Of a stretch of DNA of 64,000 nucleotides, positions 10,830-20,987 are shown piece after piece. The notes under the pieces were generated by a model. It saw nothing but the letters and a program-made list of their open reading frames with translations, did no database searches and was not told where the DNA came from. Source of the stretch: Pegoplata infirma (Eukaryota; Arthropoda; Insecta; Diptera; Anthomyiidae); NCBI GenBank assembly GCA_963921195.1, contig OY992536.1, positions 283,607,530 through 283,671,529 on the forward strand, given 5' to 3'. Each line of letters starts with the position of its first letter. The first letter of the stretch is position 1. Made by a program: the position numbers and the translations under genes.

Positions 10830-11690
10830 TTATATGGAATATTCCCGAAGACTAGCTTGAGAGCCTGCAACAAACGTCATTGCTAAAGACGATAGAGGAG
10901 CCGAGATAAAATGTCACATTTTTTGACAGAAAAGAAAACGCCATAAGTTACAATTGGGCTTTACTGAATTAAAATGTGGATTTATTAATTTCAATTAGGA
11001 TTATTGATTTCCAGTTTTTAAAGGTGTATATAAAGCATTCTTCCTTTTCTTAAAAATATTGCTGGGTTAATTGAAAATAAATTTTTAAATTAAAACTACA
11101 TGAGCATTTATGTAAAGAATACAAAAACTACTACTCTGCTGCTAATAATAAAAAAACTAAAAGGAAAATATAACTCATTCGTCATGTATGCCTCAAAGGA
11201 TATTATGCGTGTTCTTTTCTCCTTCAACAAATACATGCTCACAGAAGAATTTAGCAAAAAAAAAACTTACGCACCTTCGAAGGCATACAAAATTTTTTTT
11301 TGACGAAACAAGTAAAAGGGTTGCAAATGGTAGTCGTAGATAAAGGAGTCAAAGTTGTAAAATACTAACAAGTGTTAAAGCTCAACTTTATGGGATATAC
11401 ACTGAACGGCAAAAAAAAAAAACGTTGACGAAATTCAAAATTGTAAAATAAATATTAATTAAAAAATTTATTTTAGAAACATTTTTTAGAATTTAAATTT
11501 TTTGGAGAAGATCCACTTTTTAAGTATAGGTATTACTTCTCCACATTTTTATTTTTATACATTAGGTAATAACTTACAACAATGTAAATCAGTAAGGAGT
11601 ACTTATTACCAAGTTGTTGCTGTTATATATTAAACCATATAAATGTTGTATCGTCGTCGAGTGTAATTTTAGAAAATAATGTACACATAA
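10830..11690. other. AT-rich DNA, nothing identified
   Basis: No recognisable gene. A short frame at 11100-11303 is lysine-rich low-complexity sequence without any family signature. Confidence 0.4.
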
Positions 11691-11694
11691 GTGG

Positions 11695-11870
11695 TTATGA
11701 ATGGGACATTCCATGCCAAATGGGACACTTTGAACTTTTGTTAGATTTTCTTAATTTTTTTTGCATCAGTGCGTTCCCTGAGTGTTGGTCTGATATAAAA
11801 AAAATTCTTCAAATTAAAAATTTTGTTATCTATTTTTAAAAAATCCAAAAAAAAAAAATCTTAAAAGTGT
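11695..11870 (+). repeat. ATTCCATGCCAAAT repeat end
   Basis: GGGACATTCCATGCCAAATG followed by 'ggacactttgaacttttgttagattttc' matches the ends at 16865 (plus) and, reversed, at about 16000 and 29012. It is the terminal part of a dispersed element whose other end may be at 15830-16012, giving a composite of about 4.3 kb. That pairing is an inference. Confidence 0.55.
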
Positions 11871-11939
11871 TCTTATATGCACTAATTATGTTTTAAAATG
11901 GAAATCTCATTTTTAATAATGTGGCTCCTACATTGTTCC

Positions 11940-12450
11940 ATTATCTGATGTACAAGAATCTGAAACATTTTCTAAAAGAAAGTTTTCTTAGAATTTGAGA
12001 CTTTTTTTTATAGAAAAAATATTTCAGAATCTACTTAACCCCTTATTAAAGCAAAAATGTCTCTGAATCTGAAAAATTTTCTAAAGGAAAAATGTCTCAG
12101 AATTTAAGAATTTTTCTATACGAATAATGTCTCAGACTCTAAAACTTCATAATTCAGAATCTAAGACTTTTTTTTAATGTCTCGGAATCTTTTTTTCTAT
12201 GGAAAAACTCTCTCACAATCAAATAATAAGAGTCTTACTCAGAATCAGAGAATTTTTCTTTATGAAAACTGTCTTGAATCTTAAACTGTTCTACTGGAAG
12301 AATGTCTCAAAACCTAAGAACTTTTCTACAGGAAGTATACTTTATATAATGAGACTTTTGTACAGAACAAATTTCTTAAAAGCTAGGATTTTTTTAAGAA
12401 AAATGTTTCAGACGCTGAGACCTATAGTAAAAATGCCTGCGAATTTTGTA
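11940..12450 (+). repeat. Degenerate 'cagaatctgagac' minisatellite
   Basis: Units of roughly 35-45 bp resembling 'tgtctcagaatctaagactttttctata' are repeated with heavy divergence. This is the same sequence family as the arrays at 15000-15700, 48000-49680 (reverse) and 59455-60240. Confidence 0.6.
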
Positions 12451-12765
12451 TTCATTGTACATTAAATCATTATAATTTTTTGCGGAAGATTTGGGTTTAC
12501 TTGCCAAAGCAAAGTTTTTTTTTAAAAAAATAATGTTATATTACTTTGCTATTCCATGCAAAACGAAGTAAAATATCAGTCCAGGATCCCATTAAAAAAC
12601 CAAAAGAGCTTTACATTTCGTAAGTGAGTGCAAATATAAGTGCAAAAAAGTGTTTTTACATTTTGGAGAGTATAAAAGATTCGGCGCCAAAGAATATAAA
12701 ACTCTCGCTTGTTTTATGTACATTTGATAAACAAATGGAAAATTTTTATGCGAAAAGCTTTGACT
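12237..12765 (+). repeat. 0.68-kb local duplication, first copy
   Basis: Begins 'actcagaatcagagaattttt', passes 'gaaaactgtcttgaatcttaaactg' and 'atcagtccaggatcccat', and ends with 'aacaaatggaaaatttttatgcgaaaagctt'. Each landmark recurs about 662-679 bp downstream (12916-13431) at high identity. The copy includes a decayed DINE hairpin end near 12672-12705 (GATTCGGCGCCAAAG...). Confidence 0.75.
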
Positions 12766-12915
12766 TGGTGAAAAAGTAGTTTTGGTTAAAAAAATTTATT
12801 TGTTTTCACGAAAAACAAAATTGTGTTAAAAAAATTTAATGAACCCAAAATTTTTGGTGAAAAAAAATGTTGATGAAAAAAGGTTTTTGATGAAAAGGAA
12901 AATTAATTTCAAAAA

Positions 12916-13431
12916 CTCAGAATCAGAGAATTTTTCATTATGAAAACTGTCTTGAATCTTAAACTGTTCTACTGGAAGAATGTCTCAAAACCTAAGAACT
13001 TTTCTACAGGAAGTATACTTTATATAATTAGACTTTTGTACAGAACAAATTTCTTAAAAGCTAGGATTTTTTTAAGAAACATGTTTCAGACGCTGAGAAC
13101 TATGTTGAAAATGCCTGCGAATTTTGTACTCATTGTACATTAAATCATTATAATTTTTTGCGTAAGATTTGGGTTTACTTGCGAAAGCAAAGTTTTTTTT
13201 AGAAAAAATAATGTTATATTACTTTGCTATTCCATGCAAAACGAAGTAAAATATCAGTCCAGGATCCCATTTAAAAACCAAAAGAGCTTTACATTTCGTA
13301 AGTGACTGCAAAAAAGTGTTTTTACATTTTGGAGATTATAAAAATTCGGCCCCAAAGAATATAAAACTCTCACTTGTTTTATGTACATTTGATAAACAAA
13401 TGGAAAATTTTTATGCGAAAAGCTTAGACTT
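12916..13431 (+). repeat. 0.68-kb local duplication, second copy
   Basis: Near-identical to 12237-12765, with a small deletion around 13308 (the first copy has an extra 'gcaaatataagt'). The sequence after the shared 'gaaaagctt' diverges because an element inserted at about 13432. The original continuation resumes at 14027, matching 12766 onward. Short frames here are duplicated by the repeat and are not evidence of a gene. Confidence 0.75.
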
Positions 13432-14026
13432 ACAAGGGAAGTCTCCCTAGTGTCACCCGCGGCTCTTTATAGAATTGGTTTTATCTTGTAGATCAGAAAA
13501 AATAAAGGAACACGTATTTTTTTTTTAGCTTCCCAAATTCATATTAAGGTGGTAAAAAGGAGGGGGGAAGACAAGGCCATTTTTCAGTTTTTTTCGTTTA
13601 TCTCCTATATTATGCAAAGAATCCTAGTCATGTTATATACCAAATGAAAGGTCTTTGGAAAACCTATCCACGTGTGCTAAGAACGTGTCCAAACACGCAC
13701 AACTTTTCGTAATATTGAGTAAAATACCAAAATTTTAGGACATTTTTGTTAATAAGTCGAAAAATATTAACTTCTTCGGCCTTTTGTTAGCACCAAGAGA
13801 TAGGTATTTTTAATACCTTTAATCTGATACTACACATGCCTATATTAATTATGTTTCAAAAGGCGTGAATCGTAAAAAACTGAAAAAGGTCAATTTCCCC
13901 CCATACAAATCGACCCCCCCTACAAATGAGTTTGGGCCGCTAAAAAAAATACGTGTCGAATTAATTTTCGTTCTTAACAACATATCCAAATTTCATGAAG
14001 ATCGGATGGTGACACCAGGGAGAAAA
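13432..14026. mobile_element. Insertion with CTCCCTAGTGTCACC / GGTGACACCAGGGAG ends
   Basis: A 595-bp insert lies between sequence matching 12760 (gaaaagctt-gactt) and 12770 (gtgaaaaagtagttttgg), so the first duplication copy acts as empty site. Near the left end is CTCCCTAGTGTCACCCGC. Near the right end is GATCGGATGGTGACACCAGG, imperfectly inverted. The exact base of insertion and any target duplication are unclear. No transposase is present. Confidence 0.65.
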
Positions 14027-14640
14027 AGTGAAAAAGTAGTTTTGGTAAAAAAAATTTGTTTGTTTTCACGAAAAACAAAATTATGTTAAAAAAATTTAAT
14101 GAACCCAAAATTTTTGGTGAAAAAAATGTTGATGAAAAAAAGTTTTTGATGAAAGGGAAAATTGTTTGATGCAAAAAAAAATGATGAAAAAAAAAATGAA
14201 AAAAAAAAAAAATTTTGTGATGAGAAAAAAATAGATAATATAAAATTTGATAAAAAAAATTTGATGAAAAAAATATAATAAAAAAAAGAATTATGAAAAA
14301 AAATTTTGATGAACAAAAAAATTTTATGAAAAAAAAATTAATGAAAAAAAATTGATGAAAAAAAAAAATGTTGAAATAACAAAAAAAAATATGAAAAAAA
14401 AAATTATGAAAAAAAAATTTTTGATGAAACAAAAAATTTGATGAAAAAAAAATAATGAAAAAAAATTGATGGAAAAAAAATTGATAAAAAAAAAAATTAT
14501 GAAAAAAAAAATATGAAAAAAAAATTTGATAAAAAAATTAATACAAATGATGAAAATTATGTTACTTTTTATTCATTATGTTACTTTTTATTCACCAGCT
14601 GGTGAAAAACGGGTTTATTCACTACGAGGTGAATTGTTAT
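14027..14640 (+). repeat. GATGAAAAAA low-complexity tail and CACCAGCTGGTG block
   Basis: Purine-rich (T)GATGAAAAAAA units fill 14100-14540 and end in TTCACCAGCTGGTGAA at 14589-14604. It is the reverse complement of the arrangement at 8015-8460 and 60860-61160. Frames across it are Phe/Lys low-complexity artefacts. Confidence 0.6.
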
Positions 14641-14757
14641 CCAAGTTACAACCCCACGTTATTAAAATTTTTGATTTTAAGATGAAAATAGTAATTCTTG
14701 TTTTCTTTTTCGTTAATTGTTAGCTTAAGTATATCAGTGATGGGCATTTTTGTAATT

Positions 14758-14777
14758 CCTATTCCCGCGGGAATAGG
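14758..14777. repeat. Perfect 20-bp palindrome CCTATTCCCGCGGGAATAGG
   Basis: The sequence equals its own reverse complement and is strikingly GC-rich for its surroundings. It is preceded by 'gggcatttttgtaatt'. No protein or factor is assigned to it. Confidence 0.7.
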
Positions 14778-14924
14778 CAAAAAAATGCTGCTTGTGCGCT
14801 GTCGACACACGTACACTATAAAATTTGTTGCTTGAGCAAATTTGTTTACTTTTCGCTTGCTACTATCCACACAAGCATAAATGTTATAGTATGTGTGTGC
14901 GCACCACTGTCTTATATAGTCAAA

Positions 14925-14990
14925 CTGCGGTGGCGTCCTGCAACTTTTTTAAAATTAGACACCAGCCTAAAAACATTATCATGTTAAAAT
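14925..14990 (+). repeat. Short dispersed repeat shared with 29169-29240
   Basis: 'caaactgcggtggcgtcctgcaac', 'aaattagacaccagcct' and 'aaacattatcatgttaaaa' occur in the same order at 29169-29240. A fragment (aaattagacaccag) is at about 8972. The identity of the parent element is unknown. Confidence 0.6.
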
Positions 14991-14999
14991 TTTATAGAA

Positions 15000-15700
15000 C
15001 CTGGTAGGAAAAATGTTTCAGAATCTGTGACTATGAAAAAATGTCTCAGAAGCTAAAATGGTGCATTAGAAAATGTTAAAAAGTATTCGACAATTTTTAA
15101 TCTGATTTTTCAATTTAAATCCCCTTTTTCAGAATCTAATGATTTTGGCGAAGAAAGACGAACTTTTTGGAATCTAAGACTTTTCAGTAAAAAAAATCTC
15201 AGAACCCGATGATTTTTCTAAGAAAACTAATTTTAGATTCAGAGAATTTTTCATTAAAAAAAGGCTTTGATTAAAACCTGATATATTCTCTGAAAATGTG
15301 TGAAGTTGTGAATTAAATAACTTTTTCGATGGGAACAATGTCTCTAAATTTGACAATTATTCTACATACATGATAATTTTTTCAAAATATTAGAACTTTT
15401 CGGTTTAAAAAAATCCTCTGTATCTGAGAGTTTTTCGATAAGAAAGAAGATCTGAATTTTTTAATTGGGAAAATGTCTTGACAAAACAAAGATTTCAAAA
15501 TTACAAAAAATTTTCTGAATGAAACATGTCTCAAATCTGATATTTTTTTCGTTGAAAATTTGGTTCAGAATCTGGAAGCTAAGGTTCTAAATCATTTTCA
15601 GAAACGATTTTCAGAACCTAAAAGAAAATTTTGCACTTTTTTTCTTTAGGAGGAATTTTAAAAACCTTTTTTATTGGAACAAATTTTTAAAATTTGAACA
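15000..15700 (+). repeat. Degenerate 'cagaatctgagac' minisatellite
   Basis: Irregular units such as 'atgtttcagaatctgtgac', 'tgtctcagaagcta' and 'atctcagaacccgatg' alternate with T-rich/A-rich spacers. It is a diverged relative of the cleaner arrays at 48000-49680 and 59455-60240. Confidence 0.55.
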
Positions 15701-15829
15701 TGATTCTATAGAAAAAATAATATTAAAGATGCAAGAAAAAATTTATTTATAAAAAAATAATACAAACCCTTTCAAAAATAAGACTTTTAAAAGTGCGTTT
15801 TTTTTAATTTAAACTATTTTTGAAGAAGT

Positions 15830-16012
15830 TATGAGTAAAAGAAGTTTCAGCAAAGGAACAAGCTCCGAGTTTTAGAAAATACGATATCTTTTGAACGGTA
15901 CATTAAAAAAATCTGAAAATTAAACAGGAATGAATTATCTAAGAGAACTTAAAACTGTAAAAAATTGGGAAAATCCAAAAAAATAAAAAAATGTCCGTTT
16001 AGCATGGAATGG
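15830..16012 (-). repeat. ATTCCATG repeat end (reverse orientation)
   Basis: Reads 'gttatgagtaaaagaagtttcagc', 'atatcttttgaacggta', 'ttgggaaaatcc' and ends GTCCGTTTAGCATGGAATGG. This parallels 28821-29015 and the reverse complement of 16865-17090. Confidence 0.6.
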
Positions 16013-16019
16013 TCATATT

Positions 16020-16800
16020 TATTTACTTTGTATGTTGTTTTTTTTTCGGTTAACCATCAAATGTTTCATTTGCTTAACTAGTTTAAATATATATATTTTT
16101 TTGTGTATGTGTTTGTGTGTAAATTTATAGGCTTTTCCTTTAGTTGATTCTATTATCCAACTTCCTTTCGGTGTGTTGGCTTCCCTAGAAGATTGTTGCT
16201 ATTTATTCACATTTGTTTTTTTTTTTTTTTTTTTTTTTTTATAGGTTTTCCTAATTAAATATGCGTGTTTAGCCCACCACTTATGATAGAGCCAGAAATA
16301 AATATAAATAAGAACCTCAATGGTTAAGTCACTGACCATTAAAAGTGAAAGTGAAAAAATATACATGAGTTAAATAGAAAAAAAATATAGTAGTAAAAAA
16401 ATAGTGCTATACATAATGTTGATTTGTAAGTTTCCTGTTTAAGCATTATAATCGTCATTTCATTTTTTTTTTTTTGGTTTTTTTATATTTTCTCATTTAA
16501 CTTAAATCCAACGAGAATTGAATGACCACCCTTCCATCCATTAATCCATCCAACCAACCAACCAAACGAACCATCCTCTTTGTAACAATTACAATTTAGA
16601 AATGTTGTAGGTACAACTACTAAGTTTACAACCATGTTAAACATGCAATCATTTTGTGGTTTTCTCTGTTTTTAATATGAAACTTGAATAACAAGAATAC
16701 AATGTTTTCTATAACATACTACTTATTCGTCTGTATTTGCGTTTATTGCTACGGAGCACTATGGGATGACAAATAAAGCAAATTTAACAAGTTAAAAATT
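16020..16800. other. AT-rich DNA with a long poly-T tract, nothing coding
   Basis: A T-run of about 20-plus bases lies near 16217-16240. The CCAACCAACCAACC stretch at 16548-16565 is a short simple repeat. No gene was found. Confidence 0.45.
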
Positions 16801-16864
16801 TCAAGTGTTTAGGATCAGTATTTCCGGAAAAACCCCTGTGCTCCTAAAAGGAACAACGGGACTA

Positions 16865-17335
16865 TATATGGGGCATTCCATGGCAAATCGGACACTTTGA
16901 AAATTTTTATTTTTAGATTTTCCCAATTTGTTTACAGTTTTTAGTACCCTTCGAAAACTCCTTCGTGGTAAATTTTCAAATTTTTTTGATGACACGATCA
17001 AAAGATATCGAATTTTTAAAAATTGGTAGTTTGTTCCTTTACTCAAACTTCTTTTACTCATAACTTCTTCAATAATGGTCCAACTTTTAATTTTTTTTTT
17101 CAAAATTTTTGTTTTTTTACATACTTTAAAAAAAAATCTTAAAAGCGGTCTAGTATGCGATTTTTAAGTTTTAAAATTTAAATCTCATTTTTGAAAATGT
17201 TTGTACTCTTCGATTTTTTTGAAATTTTTTTGTGTAAAACTTCTATCAATTCTACAAATTCTTTGCCCAGGATGATCGTAGGATAACGATTATTACTATT
17301 TTTTTAAATTTTTTGAAAAAATTTTATTGTAATTT
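16865..17335 (+). repeat. ATTCCATGGCAAATCGGACAC repeat (long copy)
   Basis: Starts at CATTCCATGGCAAATCGG, continues 'gattttcccaatttgtttacag', 'cgatcaaaagatatcga', 'ctcataacttcttcaataatgg', 'gtctagtatgcgatttttaag', and ends 'aggatgatcgtaggataacgattatta'. The same block order is in reverse at 24985-25232 plus 28821-29015, and its interior is at 30650-30935. This copy gives the empty site of the hAT-type element at 25233-28820. Confidence 0.7.
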
Positions 17336-17344
17336 TCCAATCTT

Positions 17345-17775
17345 AAAATCATTTCTACTGCTCCAATGGTGCGTCATAGAGGGCTCATTTATAAGACCGA
17401 CCCCCATTAATTTTTACGTCTTAACATTTCTTTGGAACAAACTAATACCCTATCTCCAATTTCTAAGGGGGCTCCCACACAAAACGACATTTTTTAAAAT
17501 TTGCTCCAACCGCTCTAACTGCCCTAATAGTGCCTTTAAAGCAACAAAATGTATGACCGAACCACAATATTTTTTAGTCCAAACATCTATACACCTACCC
17601 TCTATCTCTAATTGTTAAGGCATACAATTTTTTTTATTTTTTGTAAATTTGTTTTATATAATCAGCTTCTACCGGTCCAATGATGCGTCCGAGAGGGGTA
17701 ATTAGTGAGACCGACCCCCATTTATTTTTACCCTACAACATTTTTTTAAAACATACCTACGCCCCACATTGGTTG
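17345..17775 (+). repeat. Repeat 'Q': CAATGGTGCGTC units
   Basis: Two roughly 330-bp-spaced units start 'ctgctccaatggtgcgtc' and 'ctaccggtccaatgatgcgtc', each followed by 'agaccgacccccat'. Between them are 'gggggctcccac' and 'tttgctccaaccgctctaac'. The same blocks recur at 33125-33720. Frames across the block are not conserved proteins. Confidence 0.6.
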
Positions 17776-18294
17776 AAGAGTGTCCGAGATTCATTTTTTT
17801 CATGTTCGCCGATTTGGATAATTTTTTGGTATTTTGTTGTCAGATATCTGAATATTATGAGTCTGTAATATTAAGCTGATATATTTATTATTTGTTTGGA
17901 CAGACACGATCAAAGTTCATTTATGTTCGCTTGTTTAAAATGTCATGTAAATTTACTGTATATTCAATCTTTTGTTACACTCATAGTAAACTTATCATTT
18001 GACTTTGTTGTATATTTTCGTAAATTACAATTGTCATGGATGAGATTTGCATTAAAAAAAGTTGTAAAAAGTGCCATATAAAAAATTTCGTAGAACAAAA
18101 TATATACAACATAAAAATTTCAATGTTCATCAACTTCAGTGGACTGCATCTTTTGTAGCTTGAAGTCTCAGCTAAAAGTTAAAAAAAAAATTCAGCTGCT
18201 CCTACCTGCTCCTATCCAAAAAAAAAACAGTAAAAACTATAAAATAATAAAGTAACAAAACATGAATTTTCGTTTATGCCTCAGAAACTCTGAT

Positions 18295-18905
18295 TTTTAT
18301 ACCCTCCAACCACAGTATGGGGGTATACTCACTTTGTCATTCCGTGTATAACACATCAAAATATCGGTCGGGGACCCCACAAAGTATATATAATATTGAT
18401 CCATGATAGAATCTAAGACATTCTAGCGATGTCCGTCCGTCCGCCTGTAGAAATAACGATGCAGTCCAAACAAAAAGAGCTACCCCCTGAAATTGGGCAA
18501 GAATATCTCTTATGTTACTGGTAAGGTTAAGTTCGAAGATGGGCAAGATAGGAACAGGGGGAAAAATGTTCCCCCTTGAAGAACTAAAACGACCCCTGAA
18601 AAATACGATATTTTGACGAGTTTTTTTTTAATTTTTGCTCAACAAATGTAACTTTTGTATGCCATATTATGTTCATAGACCTGCGCTTGGACCAAGGGGG
18701 TTAGAAAATTCGATTTTTTGCAGGCCGCCCCCTTTTGGGGGCGTGATTATAGAAATTAATTAAAAATAACGATAAAAATTTATTATTTAGGCGTAAATAT
18801 CATAAACAAATAATTTGTAAACATATTTAGCGGGGATACAGGTGTCCCCCACCAACTCCGCCGATCCCCCCCACCAAAAAAAAGGACGCCCCTGCGATTT
18901 ATTTT
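18295..18905 (-). mobile_element. DINE-1/Helentron-like element, family H2 (reverse)
   Basis: In reverse orientation the copy starts TTTATACCCTCCAACCACAG, then has the TCACTTTGTCATTCCGTGTA block, ATCGGTCGGGGACCCCAC, the GTCCGTCCGTCCGCC microsatellite remnant, 'gggcaagat-gggggaaaaatgttccccc' and 'aggacgcccctgc'. The 5' hairpin end is missing, so the copy is truncated on the right. Confidence 0.75.
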
Positions 18906-19370
18906 TCTATTTTAAACGTGTTGTGTGATGGGTGAAAACGTGGTGAAATTAAATTATCGCAGAATTCTATATTAGCTGCAATAATAAAAGCCAAATCAAT
19001 TGAAACAGTCATATATAAGCGTAAGATGATGATATTTGGTTATGGTAAATTAACTAAATTCGTTAATAATAAAAACATTTTCTGTCTTGGTCATTTAAAT
19101 TTAAAATCAGTAACGATTTAATTGTTTATCCACTGTTTTCGTTAAGTTGAATTGCTTTATAAAATCATCCCATCTCTGTTGAGTAGCACAAAGAAGTAAT
19201 TAAAAGAGATATATAAAAATATGCAGCGTTCTTATAAAATCTATCGCCCTCTTTGTTCTGCACATTTAAGTTTGGGTTGGTTTATTCTTACCCATGACAT
19301 TAAATTGGTTTATGACCCTTTAGTATACGCAGAGATTTTTTTTTCTTCTGTTTAAACCGGTCATCACCTC
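18906..19370. other. Apparently single-copy AT-rich DNA
   Basis: No match to any other block in this window. No frame with convincing composition. Confidence 0.4.
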
Positions 19371-19373
19371 ATG

Positions 19374-19817
19374 TATAAATAATCGTTCGGTCATTAATAG
19401 AAAAATCACGCCACACAGTTAACACGTTTGTCTAATAATATTACATAACCAACTCGTCTTCTGAAATTTATTATCAGAATATAACCTGAAAAAAAATTCA
19501 GAACAAGTGAATTTAACTGAACTAAATATAATCGATTAAAAATAAAACCATCAAGTAAAGTGGTTATCGTAAACCCACAAGCCAAACTCACGCTTGTGGT
19601 AATCTGGAAAAAAAAAAAAAAAAATTTGGCAGATTCTTCCACAAGTGGGTTCGGTACAGTCACCGACAATCCTAACTATTGGGACAAATTTGAAGTGAAG
19701 GCAAAAGATACCCAAAATCAGCTAGTTTCAGAGGTTTCCATAAACCAGGATTCGGGCCTTGTTCCACCAAAACGTTCCAATTAGTATTAAGGAAGCGAGT
19801 ACTGAAAACCTTCACCG
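19374..19817 (+). promoter_or_regulatory. Candidate promoter and first exon (weak)
   Basis: A TATAAATA box (19374-19381) is followed by sequence that is GC-richer than its surroundings and ends at ACCG|GTAAGTGA, a near-consensus 5' splice donor (19817/19818). A frame in the last third (to 19784) has a mixed composition (NPNYWDKFEVKAKDTQN) unlike the low-complexity frames elsewhere, but it stops before the donor. The stretch could be a first exon of a gene whose remaining exons lie outside, or part of an old retroelement. No downstream exon was found. Treat as a hint only. Confidence 0.2.
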
Positions 19818-20980
19818 GTAAGTGACCATGATTAGGAAATACACTGAAGAGGTTAAATGATCCCTCCATTCTTGTCTACTTAATAGATTAAAATTTTAAA
19901 ACTAACATCAGCAACATTCGGAATTCAACCACGTATTTCCGACAGTTTATCTCGCCGGATTCAATTAATTATTGGGTGTCTGGCTAAGTACAGCAACTAC
20001 TATCACATCTACATCGTACACATCCGAAGTTAAGACACACAATCGTGAAGAAGAATCTAAAATTACAAAAATCCAGGGCCTACCGGGTCCATGGTACAAC
20101 GTCCTACATCTTGGAGTCTAAATTTCTATATTTAAAAAGAAACCCTTTTAGATTAAAAATAAGACATCATTTTATTTTTAGATTAATCTGATAATCAGTG
20201 TATAAGTCCACTCCTACTTCCCTAAGTAGAGTAACGTAATTCTACCAAGTATCCTTTACGGATTCAAGCACTTGCTTAAAATTTTTTTTACAAGCCAACT
20301 TGTCATTAATCATAAACCATATTACCTTTAAATCTAAAAGCCATCACTTAAGTGCATATATTTTTTTATTAGTAATTCTACTAAAGAAAGATTCATTTAT
20401 TTGCTTTTATTCAGACTGTGATTACCCTGATTACACCAATATGTACTAAACGTACTTTTAGTTAAACCCCAATTTAACTAACACTCCTACTAAGATACGA
20501 TAATGTATAATAAGCTTTAAATTTATTAATATTGAAACGAGGGTAATTGTCTGAATTAGAAGAAATAATTGTTTAATTTGCAACAATTATATTGTTGATG
20601 GGTATAGAATTTTGTCATACCCCTAATACACAATTATTATTTGAAATGCAAAAATAATTTTAGAACTCTTACACAATTTTTAGTAAATTAACACCTAATC
20701 AAGTAAAATCTATTAAACATCAAGAAAAGAGCATCGAACTAATCAACAGGCCTGCTGACAGCGATGGATAAATTCATGTAAGTCAAATAATAAGAGAAAA
20801 TCTAATTAACTTGTTTTTGCATTTCTAAGAGAAAGAGTGTGAAAGCAAAATGTAATGATCATTAACATTTTTTTTTTTTTTGTTTTTGATCTCTTTACTA
20901 ATAATTGAAAACATGAAATTTTGTGTTTGCATTCTATCTTCATACAATTAAATCACCGTTTATTCAAAGTTTTTTTTTAT
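19818..20980. other. Apparently single-copy DNA, nothing identified
   Basis: The part 19920-20110 is relatively GC-rich ('tctcgccggattcaa', 'cagggcctaccgggtcc') and does not match other blocks in the window. After 20120 the DNA returns to AT-rich sequence. No gene is called. Confidence 0.35.
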
Positions 20981-20987
20981 TGCACTA

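Noticed and set aside
13974..14432. 152-codon Phe-rich reverse frame
   Set aside because: Produced by GATGAAAAAA low-complexity DNA; composition is almost only Phe, His, Ile, Ser.
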